This document shows positions 44,298 through 53,866 of a DNA stretch of 64,000 nt, in pieces. The position numbers and the translations under genes were made by a program. The stretch is from DAIDJD01 sp035485275 (GTDB lineage Bacteria; Oederibacteriota; JAJYGY01; DAIDJD01). Positions within the stretch are counted from its first letter, which is position 1, and each line of letters starts with the position of its first letter. Under the pieces are notes generated by a model. That model ran no database searches, was not told the DNA's origin, and saw nothing but the letters and a program-made list of their open reading frames with translations. The stretch lies in NCBI GenBank assembly GCA_035485275.1, contig DATHOE010000019.1:82662-146661 (forward strand). The letters run 5' to 3'.

Positions 44298-45101
44298 GTG
44301 GACCTGGCCTCCTGGACCCTGGAACAGTTCACCCTGTACGGCCTCATGCTCGTGCGGGTCGCGGCGCTCTTTTCCGTGGCCCCGATCCTGGGCAACAGCA
44401 GCATCCCGACCCAGGTGAAGGCGGCGATGGCGATGGTGATCACGCTGCTGCTCTACCTGGCCTTCAAGGGCGGGCACCCCGGCACCTACCCGGTGCCCGC
44501 GAACATCTTCGCCCTGGCCGGCGCCGTGGCCGGGGAGGCCTTCGCCGGGCTCATCGTCGGCTACACGGCCTTCCTGCTCTTCAGCGGCATCGAAATGGCC
44601 GGGGAGATCGTGGACATCCAGGTGGGCTTCGGCCTGGTGAACGTCATCGACCCGGCCGGCGGGGCCCAGGTCTCCATCCTGGGGCAGTTCTACTACATCG
44701 TGGCCATGCTGTTCTTCCTGGCCATCGACGGGCACCACGCCCTGCTGAAGGCCATGGGCGACAGCTTCAGCCTCATGGCCCCGGGTTCCGTGGACTGGTT
44801 CGTGCAGGCGGGCCACGCCGGGCCGCTGCTGGCCCAGTTCTTCGTGAAGCTCTTCGCCATCGCCCTGCAGGTCGCGGCCCCGTCCATCGCGGTGCTGTTC
44901 CTCACCAACCTCAGCATGGGCCTGCTGGCGCGGACGATGCCGCAGATGAACGTGTTCATCGTGGGCATGCCCATGAACATCATCGTGGGGCTGCTGATCA
45001 CCTTCCTGAGCCTGCGGCTCCTGGGGATCGTGCTCACCGACGTCACCTCCCAGGTCGGCAGCAGCAGCTTCAGGACGCTGACGGCCCTGGCGGGGGGCTG
45101 A
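44298..45101 (+). CDS. fliR: Flagellar export gate protein FliR
   Basis: Gate subunit that closes the FliP ring and contacts FlhB. The 267-residue protein has about six membrane segments, an N-terminal LMLVRVAALFSVAPILGNSS, the VGYTAFLLFSGIEMAGEIVD region and C-terminal NVFIVGMPMNIIVGLLI, all typical. Start GTG 44298 is preceded by GGGAAGGCGG. flhB begins four bases after the stop. FliR and FlhB are separate genes rather than a fusion. Confidence 0.96.
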   Translation: MDLASWTLEQFTLYGLMLVRVAALFSVAPILGNSSIPTQVKAAMAMVITLLLYLAFKGGHPGTYPVPANIFALAGAVAGEAFAGLIVGYTAFLLFSGIEMAGEIVDIQVGFGLVNVIDPAGGAQVSILGQFYYIVAMLFFLAIDGHHALLKAMGDSFSLMAPGSVDWFVQAGHAGPLLAQFFVKLFAIALQVAAPSIAVLFLTNLSMGLLARTMPQMNVFIVGMPMNIIVGLLITFLSLRLLGIVLTDVTSQVGSSSFRTLTALAGG

Positions 45102-45105
45102 GGCC

Positions 45106-46248
45106 GTGGCCGACCCCTCAAAGTCAGAAGCCGCAACACCGAAGCGCAAGGAAGAGGCCCGCAACCGCGGCCAGGTGGCGCGCTCCACCGAATTGAGCTC
45201 GGCCCTCAGCCTGCTGGGCATCCTGGTCGTCCTGAACCTGTCGGGCGGCTACATGCTCACGGAGCTGACCAAGATCGCCCGCTACACCTGGGGCGGCCTG
45301 GGGACCTTCACGTTCAGCGACACGGACCTGCGGCGCCAGTCCCTGACCTTCTTCCTGGAGCTGCTGCTGGTGCTGGGGCCCATGCTGCTCGGGGCCGTGG
45401 TCATCGGGGTGACGGTCAACGTCATGCAGTTCGGCTTCCTGTTCGCGCCGGAGGCCATGCAGCTGAAGTTCGAGAACCTGTCGCCCGCGCGGGGCTTCCA
45501 GCGCGTGTTCTCGCGCCGCACGGCCGTCGAGATCTTCAAGTCGTTCCTGAAGATCGGCACGATCGGGGTCATCTCCTGGATGACCATCGCGGGCAAGGTG
45601 CCGGAGCTGATGAACCTGATGAACACCGACCTGGTGGTCTTTTTCACCATGGTCGGCGCCACGGCCAGCGCGGTCATGCTGCGGGTCGGGCTGGCTATGC
45701 TGGGCTGGGCACTGCTCGACTTCTTCTACCAGCGCTGGGAATTCGACGAAAGCCTGAAGATGAGCAAGCAGGAGGTCAAGGACGAGCACCGCCAGATGGA
45801 GGGCGACCCCCTGGTGAAGGCCCGCATCCGCAGGCTGCAGCAGGCCGCCGCCCGCCGGCGCATGTTCGCGGACCTGCCCAACGCCGACGTGGTCATCACC
45901 AACCCGACCCACCTCGCCGTCGCGCTGAAGTACGACGGCACCACCATGGACGCCCCCAAGGTCCTGGCCAAGGGCGCCAGGCTGATGGCGGCCCGCATCA
46001 AGGCCATCGCCGCCGAGCACAACATCCCGGTGATGGAGAACAAGCCCCTGGCCCAGGCGCTGTACCGCTCGGTGCCCGTGGGCGGCTCGGTGCCCGGCGC
46101 CTTCTTCAACGCCGTCGCCGAGGTGCTGGCCTTCGTGTACCAGGCCAAGGGCACCCTGGCGGACAAGGCCCGCCAGAACCAGGAACGCATCGCCAGAAAA
46201 GCCTGGACCGGCCGCCTCGACGAGGGGCAGGCGGACCTAAGGCCCTGA
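45106..46248 (+). CDS. flhB: Flagellar export switch protein FlhB
   Basis: Export gate protein that switches substrate class from hook to filament. The 380-residue protein has the N-terminal TPKRKEEARNRGQVARSTEL, four membrane helices, and a cytoplasmic domain with the self-cleavage site NPTH at residues 266-269 inside ADVVITNPTHLAVALKYD. The signature KVLAKGARLMAARIKAIAAE follows. The start is GTG 45106. A second, stand-alone copy of the C-terminal domain lacking NPTH is encoded at 57067. Confidence 0.97.
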   Translation: MADPSKSEAATPKRKEEARNRGQVARSTELSSALSLLGILVVLNLSGGYMLTELTKIARYTWGGLGTFTFSDTDLRRQSLTFFLELLLVLGPMLLGAVVIGVTVNVMQFGFLFAPEAMQLKFENLSPARGFQRVFSRRTAVEIFKSFLKIGTIGVISWMTIAGKVPELMNLMNTDLVVFFTMVGATASAVMLRVGLAMLGWALLDFFYQRWEFDESLKMSKQEVKDEHRQMEGDPLVKARIRRLQQAAARRRMFADLPNADVVITNPTHLAVALKYDGTTMDAPKVLAKGARLMAARIKAIAAEHNIPVMENKPLAQALYRSVPVGGSVPGAFFNAVAEVLAFVYQAKGTLADKARQNQERIARKAWTGRLDEGQADLRP

Positions 46249-46273
46249 AATGAACGGTTGAGAGGAATAATCC

Positions 46274-48373
46274 ATGGCTGAGACCACGAACGCCGCCACT
46301 CCCGCGTCCCGCTTCCAGGCGAGCGACCTGGCCATACCCGTCGCGGTCATGGCGGTCATTTTGTTCATGCTGTTCCCCCTGCCCAGCCAGATCCTGGACC
46401 TGGCCCTGGGGCTGAACCTGGCCCTGTCCGTGCTGGTCCTCCTGGTCACGCTCTACACCACCGAACCCCTCCAGTTCAGCAGCTTTCCGTCCCTCCTGCT
46501 CATCGCCACCCTGGTGCGCCTCAGCCTCAACGTGGCCGCCACGCGCCTGGTGCTGACCCAGGGCCAGGGCGGCACCGCCGCGGCCGGCCGGCTCATCGAG
46601 TCCTTCGGCATGCTGGTCGGCGGCAACAACGCCATCGTCGGCTTCGTGGTCTTCCTCATCCTGGTGATCATCCAGTTCGTCGTCATCACCTCCGGCGCCC
46701 AGCGCGTCAGCGAGGTCGCCGCCCGCTTCACCCTGGACGCCATGCCCGGCAAGCAGATGGCCATCGACGCCGACCTCAACAGCGGCCTCGTCACCGAGGA
46801 TGAGGCCAAGCGCCGGCGCGAGAAGATCGGCCGGGAAGCCAACTTCTACGGGTCCATGGACGGCGCCACAAAGTTCGTGCGCGGGGACGCCATCGCCGCC
46901 ATCATCATCGTGGCCGTGACGATCCTTGGCGGCTTCGTGGTCGGCATGCTCGACAGCGACATGAGCTGGACCGAGGTCCTGCGCACCTTCACCCTGCTGA
47001 CCATCGGCATGGGCCTGGTGACGCAGATCCCCGCCTTGCTGGTGAGTACCGCCACGGGCCTGCTGGTGACCCGTTCCGCGGCCGTGAGCAACCTGGGGCA
47101 GGACGTCACCGGACAGCTCTTCACCATGGCCCTGCCCATGGCGATCCTGGCCCTGGTGCTTGCCGCCATGGCCGCGGCCTTCCACAACTGGGCCTCCATA
47201 CCCATGCTGGTGCTGGCGGGCGTCGCCGCCTACGCCTACGTCCAGCTCGACCGGCGCGAGAAGGCCGGCGTCGCCAAGACCGCGGCCGAGACGGCCAAAC
47301 CCAAGGCCCGCGAGCCGGAGAACGTGGCCAAGCTCCTGGCCGTGGACGCCATGGAACTGGAGATCGGCTTCGGCCTCATCCCCCTCGTGGACGAGGCCCA
47401 GGGCGGCGACCTGCTCGACCGCATCACCATGATCCGCCGGCAGGTGGCCCTGGATCTGGGGCTGGTGGTCCCGCCCATACGCATCCGCGACAACATGCAG
47501 CTCGGCGCCGAGACCTACTGCGTGAAGATCCGCGGCACCGAGGTGGCCCGCGGCCTGCTGATGGCCAACCACTTCCTCGCCATCAACTCCACCTCCAGCA
47601 AGGACATCCTGCCGGGCAAGCCCACCAAGGAACCGACCTTCGGCCTGCCCGCGGTGTGGATCGACGAGTCCATCAAGCCCCAGGCCGAGCGTTCGGGCTA
47701 CACCGTGGTGGACCTGCCCAGCGTGGTCGCCACCCACCTCACCGAGGTGGTCCGCTCCCACGCGCCCGAGCTGCTGACCCGCCAGGACGTCCAGCGCCTG
47801 GTGGACAACTACCGCCAGGGCAACGCGGCGGTGGTCGAGGAGCTCGTCCCGGCCCTGCTAAACCTCGGGGACGTGCAGAAGGTCCTCCAGAACCTGCTCA
47901 AGGAGCGCATCCCCATCCGCGACCTGGGCACCATCCTGGAGTCCCTGGCCGACCACGCCCGCGCTACCAAGGATTCCGACGCCCTCACCGAGTACGCCCG
48001 CCAGGCCCTCTTCCGGGTCATCACCAAGCTTTTCGTGGGCCCGGACGGAGCCATCCACGCCGTGACGCTGGACCCCCGGCTGGAGCAGACCCTGCTGTCC
48101 TCCATCACGCGGTCGGAAGGCGGCTCCTACCTTTCCCTGGACCCGAAGGTGGCCCAGAAACTGCTCCTGGCCCTGAGCCGGCAGATCGAGGTGCTCAACC
48201 GCAAGGGCCACGCGCCCCTCGTGCTTTGTTCGCCGCTGGTCCGGCCTTATTTTAAGCGCCTGCTCGACAAGGTTTTGCCCAACTTGACCGTGATCTCCTA
48301 TAATGAGCTTGATCCCAAGGTGGAAATCCAATCCGCGGGCAGCATCAAGACGGGAGACGAGGAGCAGGCCTAA
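46274..48373 (+). CDS. flhA: Flagellar export gate protein FlhA
   Basis: Forms the nonameric ring of the export apparatus and docks chaperone-substrate complexes. The 699-residue protein has about eight membrane helices in the first 320 residues and the FHIPEP-family signature (GNNAIVGFVVFLILVIIQFV, RVSEVAARFTLDAMPGKQMA). The cytoplasmic half includes LAVDAMELEIGFGLIPLVDE. ATG 46274 follows TTGAGAGGAATAATCC. flhF starts 12 bases after the stop. Confidence 0.97.
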   Translation: MAETTNAATPASRFQASDLAIPVAVMAVILFMLFPLPSQILDLALGLNLALSVLVLLVTLYTTEPLQFSSFPSLLLIATLVRLSLNVAATRLVLTQGQGGTAAAGRLIESFGMLVGGNNAIVGFVVFLILVIIQFVVITSGAQRVSEVAARFTLDAMPGKQMAIDADLNSGLVTEDEAKRRREKIGREANFYGSMDGATKFVRGDAIAAIIIVAVTILGGFVVGMLDSDMSWTEVLRTFTLLTIGMGLVTQIPALLVSTATGLLVTRSAAVSNLGQDVTGQLFTMALPMAILALVLAAMAAAFHNWASIPMLVLAGVAAYAYVQLDRREKAGVAKTAAETAKPKAREPENVAKLLAVDAMELEIGFGLIPLVDEAQGGDLLDRITMIRRQVALDLGLVVPPIRIRDNMQLGAETYCVKIRGTEVARGLLMANHFLAINSTSSKDILPGKPTKEPTFGLPAVWIDESIKPQAERSGYTVVDLPSVVATHLTEVVRSHAPELLTRQDVQRLVDNYRQGNAAVVEELVPALLNLGDVQKVLQNLLKERIPIRDLGTILESLADHARATKDSDALTEYARQALFRVITKLFVGPDGAIHAVTLDPRLEQTLLSSITRSEGGSYLSLDPKVAQKLLLALSRQIEVLNRKGHAPLVLCSPLVRPYFKRLLDKVLPNLTVISYNELDPKVEIQSAGSIKTGDEEQA

Positions 48374-48384
48374 GGCCTACGCCC

Positions 48385-49617
48385 ATGAGAATCATGCGTT
48401 TTGAGGCTCCCAGCGTCCAGGAAGCCCTGCGGAAAGTCCGGCAGGAGCTGGGTCCCGATGCCGTGATCCTGTACACCAAGAAGGTCCGGCGCGGCGGCTT
48501 TTTCGGCTTGGGCGGGGGGGAAGTCTCCGAGGTGACGGCCGGGGTGGATTCCGGCCCGGAAAACCTCCCGGCTTCAGCCCTTCCCCCGGTCCCACAGGCC
48601 CCGGTCCAGGCGGCGCCCAGGGCCTCCATGGCGGGCCCTTCCGCCCCCCCTCCGGCGCCCACGGCCCTCCGGCGCCCGGCGGCGGCGCCCATGCGGCCGG
48701 CCCCACGCAGCCCGCTCTCCGACGTCCGGCGCGGGGAGGTCTTTCAAAGCGAATTGAACGACGGCAAGGTGCTTTCCGGGGCCCAGATCACCCGCAGCGT
48801 GGCCCAGCGGGGCGCGTCGGACCTGCACCCTGAGCTCAAGAAGGTCCTGGAAAAGCTCCTCAGCAACGGCGTGGAGGAGGCCATCGCCCAGGCGGCCCTG
48901 GTCCCGGTCCAGCGCGAAATCATGGAAAAGGGCTATCCGCGCGCGGGCACCCTGGGCGCCGTGGTGACCCGGGCGCTGGCTTCGCAGCTGAAAGCCTCCG
49001 GTCCGATCGAGGCCATCCCGGGCAAGCCCAGGGTGATCGCCTTCATCGGGCCCACGGGCGTGGGCAAGACCACCACCCTGGTCAAGCTGGCCAGCCAGTA
49101 CGCCCTGGTCCACCAGTTGAAGGTGGCCCTGCTGACCGCCGACACCTACCGCATCGGCGCGGTGGAGCAGTTGCGGATCTACCGCGACATCATGGACATC
49201 CCCTTCGAGGCGGTGAGTTCCCCCGCCGAGCTGGCCCCGGCGCTGCGGCGCTACGCGGACCGCGACCTGATCTTCTTCGACACCGCCGGACGCAGCCCCC
49301 AGAATCGGCGGCAGATACAGGACCTGAAGGCCTTTCTGGAGGCCGCCAAACCCGCGGAGACGCACCTGTGCGTGTCCGCCACGACCAAGAACGCCGACCT
49401 CCTGCCCATCGTGGGCAAGTTCGGGCTGGTTCCGGTGAACCGCTTCCTGGTCACCAAGCTCGACGAGACGCGCTCCCTGGGTCTCCTGCTGAACCTGGCC
49501 GCGGGTTTCCAGATACCCATCAGCTACCTGGGCACCGGGCAGAACGTGCCCAACGACATCGAACTGGCCTCCCCTGAACGCATGGCCGAACTGGTGATGG
49601 GGGAAGGCCGTGGCTGA
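48385..49617 (+). CDS. flhF: Flagellar biosynthesis GTPase FlhF
   Basis: SRP-type GTPase that places the flagellum, usually at a pole. The 410-residue protein has an N-terminal B domain (MRIMRFEAPSVQEALRKV), a Pro/Ala-rich linker, and an NG domain with GPTGVGKTTT from residue 222, TADTYRIGAVEQLR, DTAGRSPQN and TKLDETRSLG. The end overlaps flhG by eight bases. The FlhF-FlhG pair suggests a controlled number and site of flagella rather than random peritrichous assembly. Confidence 0.96.
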   Translation: MRIMRFEAPSVQEALRKVRQELGPDAVILYTKKVRRGGFFGLGGGEVSEVTAGVDSGPENLPASALPPVPQAPVQAAPRASMAGPSAPPPAPTALRRPAAAPMRPAPRSPLSDVRRGEVFQSELNDGKVLSGAQITRSVAQRGASDLHPELKKVLEKLLSNGVEEAIAQAALVPVQREIMEKGYPRAGTLGAVVTRALASQLKASGPIEAIPGKPRVIAFIGPTGVGKTTTLVKLASQYALVHQLKVALLTADTYRIGAVEQLRIYRDIMDIPFEAVSSPAELAPALRRYADRDLIFFDTAGRSPQNRRQIQDLKAFLEAAKPAETHLCVSATTKNADLLPIVGKFGLVPVNRFLVTKLDETRSLGLLLNLAAGFQIPISYLGTGQNVPNDIELASPERMAELVMGEGRG

Positions 49618-50551
49618 CCAGGCCGACAAGCTTCGAGTGCTGGCGGCGGGGCTCAAGGAGGCCAAAGCCTCGGCGGGCGCCCCGTCCAAGGCTCCCAAGG
49701 CCCCGGCTCCGGCGACCGCACCTGCCTACGGCGCGCCCCCCAGGGCGCGGGTCATCACCGTGGCCTCGGGCAAGGGCGGCGTCGGCAAGACCAACATGGC
49801 CGTGAACCTGGCCCTCCAGCTCAGCCTCCTGGGCCGCAGGGTGATCCTGTTCGACGCGGATCTGGGGCTCGCCAACGCCGACCTTCTGATGGGCCTCCAG
49901 CCGCGCTGGAACCTGACCCATTTTTTCGACGGCGGCCGCAGCCTCGAAGAGATCCTGTGCGAGGGACCGCTGGGCCTGAGGCTGATCGCTTCGGGATCGG
50001 GGATAGCCCGGCTGGCCGACCTGGGCACGCAGGAGCGCGACCGGGTGCTCACCCACTTCGGTCTGCTCGAGGACCAGGCGGACTACCTGATCGTGGACAC
50101 GGGGGCCGGCATCTCCCAGAACGTCCTGGCCTTCGCGCACGCCGCGGAGGAGGTCCTGGTGGTCACCACGCCGGAGCCCACGGCCCGGCTGGACGCCTAC
50201 GGCCTCATCAAGGTGCTGGCCCAGGAGGCCTATCCGGGCCGCCTGCGGGTGATCGTGAACATGGCCGAGACCAAGGCCGAAGGGGACGACGTGGCCCGCC
50301 TGCTGGAGACCCTGGCCGGCCGCTTCCTCAACATCCAGGTCCAGACCCTGGGCGTTGTGCCCCGCGACAGGGAAGTCCCCCGCGCCGTCCGCGCGCAGCG
50401 GCCCTTTTCCCTGGAAAAGCCCGACTCCCCGGCGAGCAGGGCCGTGGCGGAAATGGCCTCCAGCCTCTGCAACGTGCGGCTCGCCGCGCCGCCCAAGGGC
50501 CTGCGCGGATTCCTAGAACACTTCGGCGGCATGCTGCGCCCCAAGGTCTGA
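49610..50551 (+). CDS. flhG: Flagellum number regulator FlhG (MinD-like ATPase)
   Basis: ParA/MinD-type ATPase that limits flagellar number. The N-terminal DQADKLR (residues 3-9) matches the DQAxxLR motif known to stimulate FlhF GTPase. The ATPase core shows SGKGGVGKT at residues 53-61, DADLGLANADLLMGL and DTGAGIS. An insertion-rich linker (Ala/Pro) lies at 20-45. The start is GTG 49610 inside the end of flhF. The 313-residue length is normal. Confidence 0.95.
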   Translation: MADQADKLRVLAAGLKEAKASAGAPSKAPKAPAPATAPAYGAPPRARVITVASGKGGVGKTNMAVNLALQLSLLGRRVILFDADLGLANADLLMGLQPRWNLTHFFDGGRSLEEILCEGPLGLRLIASGSGIARLADLGTQERDRVLTHFGLLEDQADYLIVDTGAGISQNVLAFAHAAEEVLVVTTPEPTARLDAYGLIKVLAQEAYPGRLRVIVNMAETKAEGDDVARLLETLAGRFLNIQVQTLGVVPRDREVPRAVRAQRPFSLEKPDSPASRAVAEMASSLCNVRLAAPPKGLRGFLEHFGGMLRPKV

Positions 50552-50570
50552 ACTCATTTCAGGAGCGGCC

Positions 50571-51044
50571 ATGAAGGAAATGACATCCACCCACGACGAC
50601 ATTGAAAAGCGTTTGGCGGTGTTTTTGGGCCTGGGGGCCTTCATCCTGAGCGCCCTGGAGGGCATGGTGCGCGGTTACAGCCTGGAGGGCATGCTGCTCC
50701 AGGGAGTGATCGTCCTGACGGTGACCACGGCCTGCGCCTGGCTGTTCGGGGCCTGGCTGCGCGCCGCCCTGCGCTCCTCAGCCCCGGGAGAGGAGCTCCC
50801 CTCCAATGTGGAGCGCCGCAGCACCAACCAGTACAGCCTGTCCGACGGCGCCGTGGTCGTCCCCGACCACCTGGCCGAGCCCGTGGTCAGCGAGGAAGTG
50901 CACCAGCCTTTGACCGGAACGGTCGTGAATTACACCCTTCCGGAGCTGAACCCTGCGGAAGTCGAGGCCCTCAACGCCATCGCCGCGGCCGGGCCCCAGT
51001 CCGAGCCGGAAGCGGAAGCCAAGGCCCCGGCCGGGCGCAAGTGA
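50571..51044 (+). CDS. Hypothetical two-span membrane protein between flhG and fliA
   Basis: A 157-residue protein of no recognised family. Two hydrophobic segments lie at about residues 15-30 (LAVFLGLGAFILSALEG) and 42-65 (LLQGVIVLTVTTACAWLFGA). A polar, acidic C-terminal tail of about 90 residues is probably cytoplasmic; it ends in an Ala/Glu/Pro-rich stretch. ATG 50571 follows CAGGAGCGGCC. The gap to fliA is 20 bases. Position suggests a motility role, possibly in regulating or localising the flagellar machinery, but nothing in the sequence proves it. Confidence 0.75.
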   Translation: MKEMTSTHDDIEKRLAVFLGLGAFILSALEGMVRGYSLEGMLLQGVIVLTVTTACAWLFGAWLRAALRSSAPGEELPSNVERRSTNQYSLSDGAVVVPDHLAEPVVSEEVHQPLTGTVVNYTLPELNPAEVEALNAIAAAGPQSEPEAEAKAPAGRK

Positions 51045-51064
51045 CGGCCTGAGCATGGACGCCC

Positions 51065-51820
51065 ATGGATGAAGGGGCCTCCCGGGCCCTCAGCCTCTGG
51101 CTCGCGCACAGGGACGAGGGCCACAAAGAAGACTGCCTTCTGGCTTGGCTGCCCCTGGTCAAGCGGGTCTGGGCCCGGCTAAAAGTCAGCCTGCCCCCTT
51201 CAGCCGACGCTCTGGCGGACGATTTACTCCAGTGCGGGTCCATGGGCCTCATGCAGGCCCTGGAAAGCTGGGATCCGACGCGGGGGGTGCCCTTCGAGGC
51301 CTGGGCGCGGCTCAGGATACGGGGGGCGATGCTGGACGAACTGCGGCGCCAGGACACCCTGAGCAAGGAGTGCCGGAGGCGTTGGAAAGCCCTGCAAAAG
51401 GGTCTGACGGAGCTGGAACAGGGCTTGCAACGCCCGGCCAGCGAAGAGGAATGGGCCACGTTCCTGGGAATCAGCCTTGAAGCTTTGCGTGAGCAGCTTC
51501 TTGAAAATTCACCAGGATCAATGGTTTTTCTTGATTTTATAGATGAAGAAGGGAAGGTTCCCCTAAGGGAACGGCTAGCGGACGCTTCGGCCAGTCCCGC
51601 CGACGCCGGAGCCCTGAAGGCGGAGGTCAAGCAGGCCCTGGCCACGGCCATAGGAAACCTGCCGGACCAAGAACGGACGCTCCTTGTCCTGCTGCTGAAC
51701 CAGGACCTGGGGCACAAGGAAGCGGCCCAGGTTTTGGGGGTGTCCGCTGGACGGATTTCCCAGATTTATGCCAAAGCTATTTTGCACCTGCAGGCGGCTT
51801 TGGCGGTAAAGTTTGTCTAA
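51065..51820 (+). CDS. fliA: RNA polymerase sigma factor FliA (sigma-28 type)
   Basis: Directs transcription of late flagellar and chemotaxis genes. The 251-residue protein has region 2 (DLLQCGSMGLMQALESWDPT, then FEAWARLRIRGAMLDELR), a region 3 helical part and region 4 with an HTH (KEAAQVLGVSAGRISQIYAKAI). The region 2 sequence RIRGAMLDELR is typical of the FliA/WhiG group. ATG 51065 is used. No flgM anti-sigma gene was recognised in the window. The 5' two-thirds uses more AT-rich codons near 51480-51560 than its neighbours. Confidence 0.93.
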   Translation: MDEGASRALSLWLAHRDEGHKEDCLLAWLPLVKRVWARLKVSLPPSADALADDLLQCGSMGLMQALESWDPTRGVPFEAWARLRIRGAMLDELRRQDTLSKECRRRWKALQKGLTELEQGLQRPASEEEWATFLGISLEALREQLLENSPGSMVFLDFIDEEGKVPLRERLADASASPADAGALKAEVKQALATAIGNLPDQERTLLVLLLNQDLGHKEAAQVLGVSAGRISQIYAKAILHLQAALAVKFV

Positions 51821-51839
51821 ACAGCGCGAAGGGGGGCTT

Positions 51840-53501
51840 ATGGCGATCAGGGACCAAGACGGGTACCCGAACATCAATACGGCGGACGACGGCCTGGTGC
51901 TGACGGTGTATCCGCCGGCGGGCAGCGGCAAGCGCTGCACCTTTGACGAGGTCCGCTCCAGCATCGAGCACCTGAACGTCAAAGGGGTGAACTGGGAGGA
52001 CGTCAAGCACGTGGTCGACAACGCCTCGGGACATCCGGTCGTGCTCGCCCCGCCCAAGGCCAAAAACGGGGACTCCCAGATCTTCGTGGAGATCTCCGAG
52101 GACGCCATGACCGCCCGGGTCACGGTCCTGCCCCCGGACCCCGGAGGAAGCCCCGCCAACCTGGACCGCGTGCGCGCCACGCTCGCCCACCAGGGCGTGG
52201 TCTTCGGCCTGCGCGAGGACCTGCTCAACGCCCTGGCCGGCCCCATCGCCTCCCTGGGGGACGGATCCAAGCATGAGCCCGTGGAGGGCCTGGTCGCCGA
52301 GGGCCTGCCGGTCCTGCACGGCGAGGACGCCTACATCGACAAGTATTGGGAAAAGAAGGAAATGGAAGCGGCCGCCCAGACCCAAGCGGGCCTGGAGAAC
52401 AAGAACGCCCGCGTCGACTACCGCAACCTGAACGTCATCGACAACGTGGCCAAGGACACGGCCCTCTGCCGCCTGGTGCCGGCCAAGCAGGGCCGCGTGG
52501 GCATGACGGTGACGGGCAAGACCATCGAAGCCTCCGCCGGCGTGGAGATGACGCTAACCCCCGGCATGGGCGTGGCCCTGGACCCCGCGGATCCGACCCG
52601 CTTCATCGCCACCGAAACCGGCCAGGTGGTCCTGAAGAACAACACGATCTCGGTGCTGGCCATCTACGAGGTCAACGGGGACCTGACCCTGAAGATCGGC
52701 AACATTGATTTCTTCGGGACCGTGCTGATCCACGGCTCCATCACCGGCGAGTACAAGGTCAAGGCCGGCCAGGACGTGGTCATCGACGGCGTGCTCGACG
52801 GCGGAGAGGTCACTGCCGGGGGCAAGGTGCAGATCAAGGGCGGCATCATCGGCCAGAAGACCCGCGTGACCGCGGACGGCAACGTCGAGGCCAAATACGT
52901 GCGCAACGCCTATGTCGACAGCGGCGCCGTTGTCACCGTGGTGGACGCCATCATGCACAGCACGGTCATCGCCTCGGACAAGGTGGTGCTCTCCGGCCGC
53001 GGCATGCTGGTGGGCGGCACCACGGTGGCGGGCTGGGAAGTCGTGGCCAAGGAGATCGGGGCCCGCAGCAACGTGCCCACCGAGATCGACGTGGGCGAGG
53101 ATCCGCGCGTGCGCGACGAGGTGCGGCGCATCGACAAGGAAAGCAAGGCCATCGCCGAGCAGATCGACAAGACCAAAAAGGGCGTCCAGTTCCTGAAGGA
53201 CCTCAGCACCAAGCTGGGCGGCAAGCTGCCCGACGACAAGAAGGACATGCTCAACAAGCTGACCCGGGCCCAGTTCAAGCTGCTGTCCGACCTCAAGGTC
53301 CTGCGCGACGCCAAGGTCGACATCGACGCCAAGGCGGCGGCGGAGAAGGGCAAGCGCCGCGCCAAGGTGAGCTGCTCCGGTCTCATCTATCCGGGCACGA
53401 AGATCACGGTCAGCCGCGTGTCCAAGGCGGTGTCCATGGAGGAGAAGTTCACCTCCTACGTCGAGGACAACGGCCAGATACGGTCCCTGCCCTTCGGTTG
53501 A
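51840..53501 (+). CDS. FapA/DUF342 family protein
   Basis: Large protein of the DUF342 (FapA) family, often encoded beside flagellar genes; the exact role is unsettled. The 553-residue sequence has an N-terminal alpha/beta domain (GLVLTVYPPAGSGKRCTFDE), a central right-handed beta-helix with short repeats rich in Gly, Val and Asp (VVIDGVLDGGEVTAGGKVQI, ADGNVEAKYVRNAYVD) at about 310-410, and a C-terminal coiled coil with a final small beta domain. ATG 51840 follows AAGGGGGGC; a TTG at 51813 would overlap fliA. Confidence 0.88.
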   Translation: MAIRDQDGYPNINTADDGLVLTVYPPAGSGKRCTFDEVRSSIEHLNVKGVNWEDVKHVVDNASGHPVVLAPPKAKNGDSQIFVEISEDAMTARVTVLPPDPGGSPANLDRVRATLAHQGVVFGLREDLLNALAGPIASLGDGSKHEPVEGLVAEGLPVLHGEDAYIDKYWEKKEMEAAAQTQAGLENKNARVDYRNLNVIDNVAKDTALCRLVPAKQGRVGMTVTGKTIEASAGVEMTLTPGMGVALDPADPTRFIATETGQVVLKNNTISVLAIYEVNGDLTLKIGNIDFFGTVLIHGSITGEYKVKAGQDVVIDGVLDGGEVTAGGKVQIKGGIIGQKTRVTADGNVEAKYVRNAYVDSGAVVTVVDAIMHSTVIASDKVVLSGRGMLVGGTTVAGWEVVAKEIGARSNVPTEIDVGEDPRVRDEVRRIDKESKAIAEQIDKTKKGVQFLKDLSTKLGGKLPDDKKDMLNKLTRAQFKLLSDLKVLRDAKVDIDAKAAAEKGKRRAKVSCSGLIYPGTKITVSRVSKAVSMEEKFTSYVEDNGQIRSLPFG

Positions 53502-53539
53502 GCCGGAGTCCCGGCCGGGGCTAGAGCGGGAGCGAAGCC

Positions 53540-53863
53540 ATGAACGTCTCGCAGAACGTGTCGGCCATCTTCAATTCGCCGGAAATCGCCGAAATGGTCC
53601 TGCAATCGGTCCAGGCCGGCGAGCTGGCCGAGCTGCAGGGCTTGGCCAGCACCCGGCGCGAAAGCGAACGGCGCGAACACCAGGTGACGGGAGCCGAGGC
53701 CTCCGAACAGGCCTCGACCGTGGATCCGCACCCCTCCGACCAGCCCCTGACCATGGCCCGCCCCCCGCGGCGCCCTCCGCACGCACGCCCCCCCCTTGCA
53801 CAGCAGCCCGAAGAAACGTCGCCGGAACCCGGTGGCGGCCACCGCATCAACCTGTTGGCCTAG
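53540..53863 (+). CDS. Hypothetical protein, Pro/Arg/His-rich C-terminus
   Basis: A 107-residue protein of no known family. Residues 1-45 look helical and somewhat conserved in character (AIFNSPEIAEMVLQSVQAGE), the remainder is low-complexity, with ARPPRRPPHARPPLAQQPEE, and is probably disordered; the end (GGHRINLLA) is hydrophobic. ATG 53540 follows GAGCGGGAGCGAAGCC, a good ribosome-binding site. It is three bases before the next gene, so co-translation is likely. Real-gene status is supported by spacing and a ribosome-binding site, not by homology. Confidence 0.6.
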   Translation: MNVSQNVSAIFNSPEIAEMVLQSVQAGELAELQGLASTRRESERREHQVTGAEASEQASTVDPHPSDQPLTMARPPRRPPHARPPLAQQPEETSPEPGGGHRINLLA

Positions 53864-53866
53864 CCC

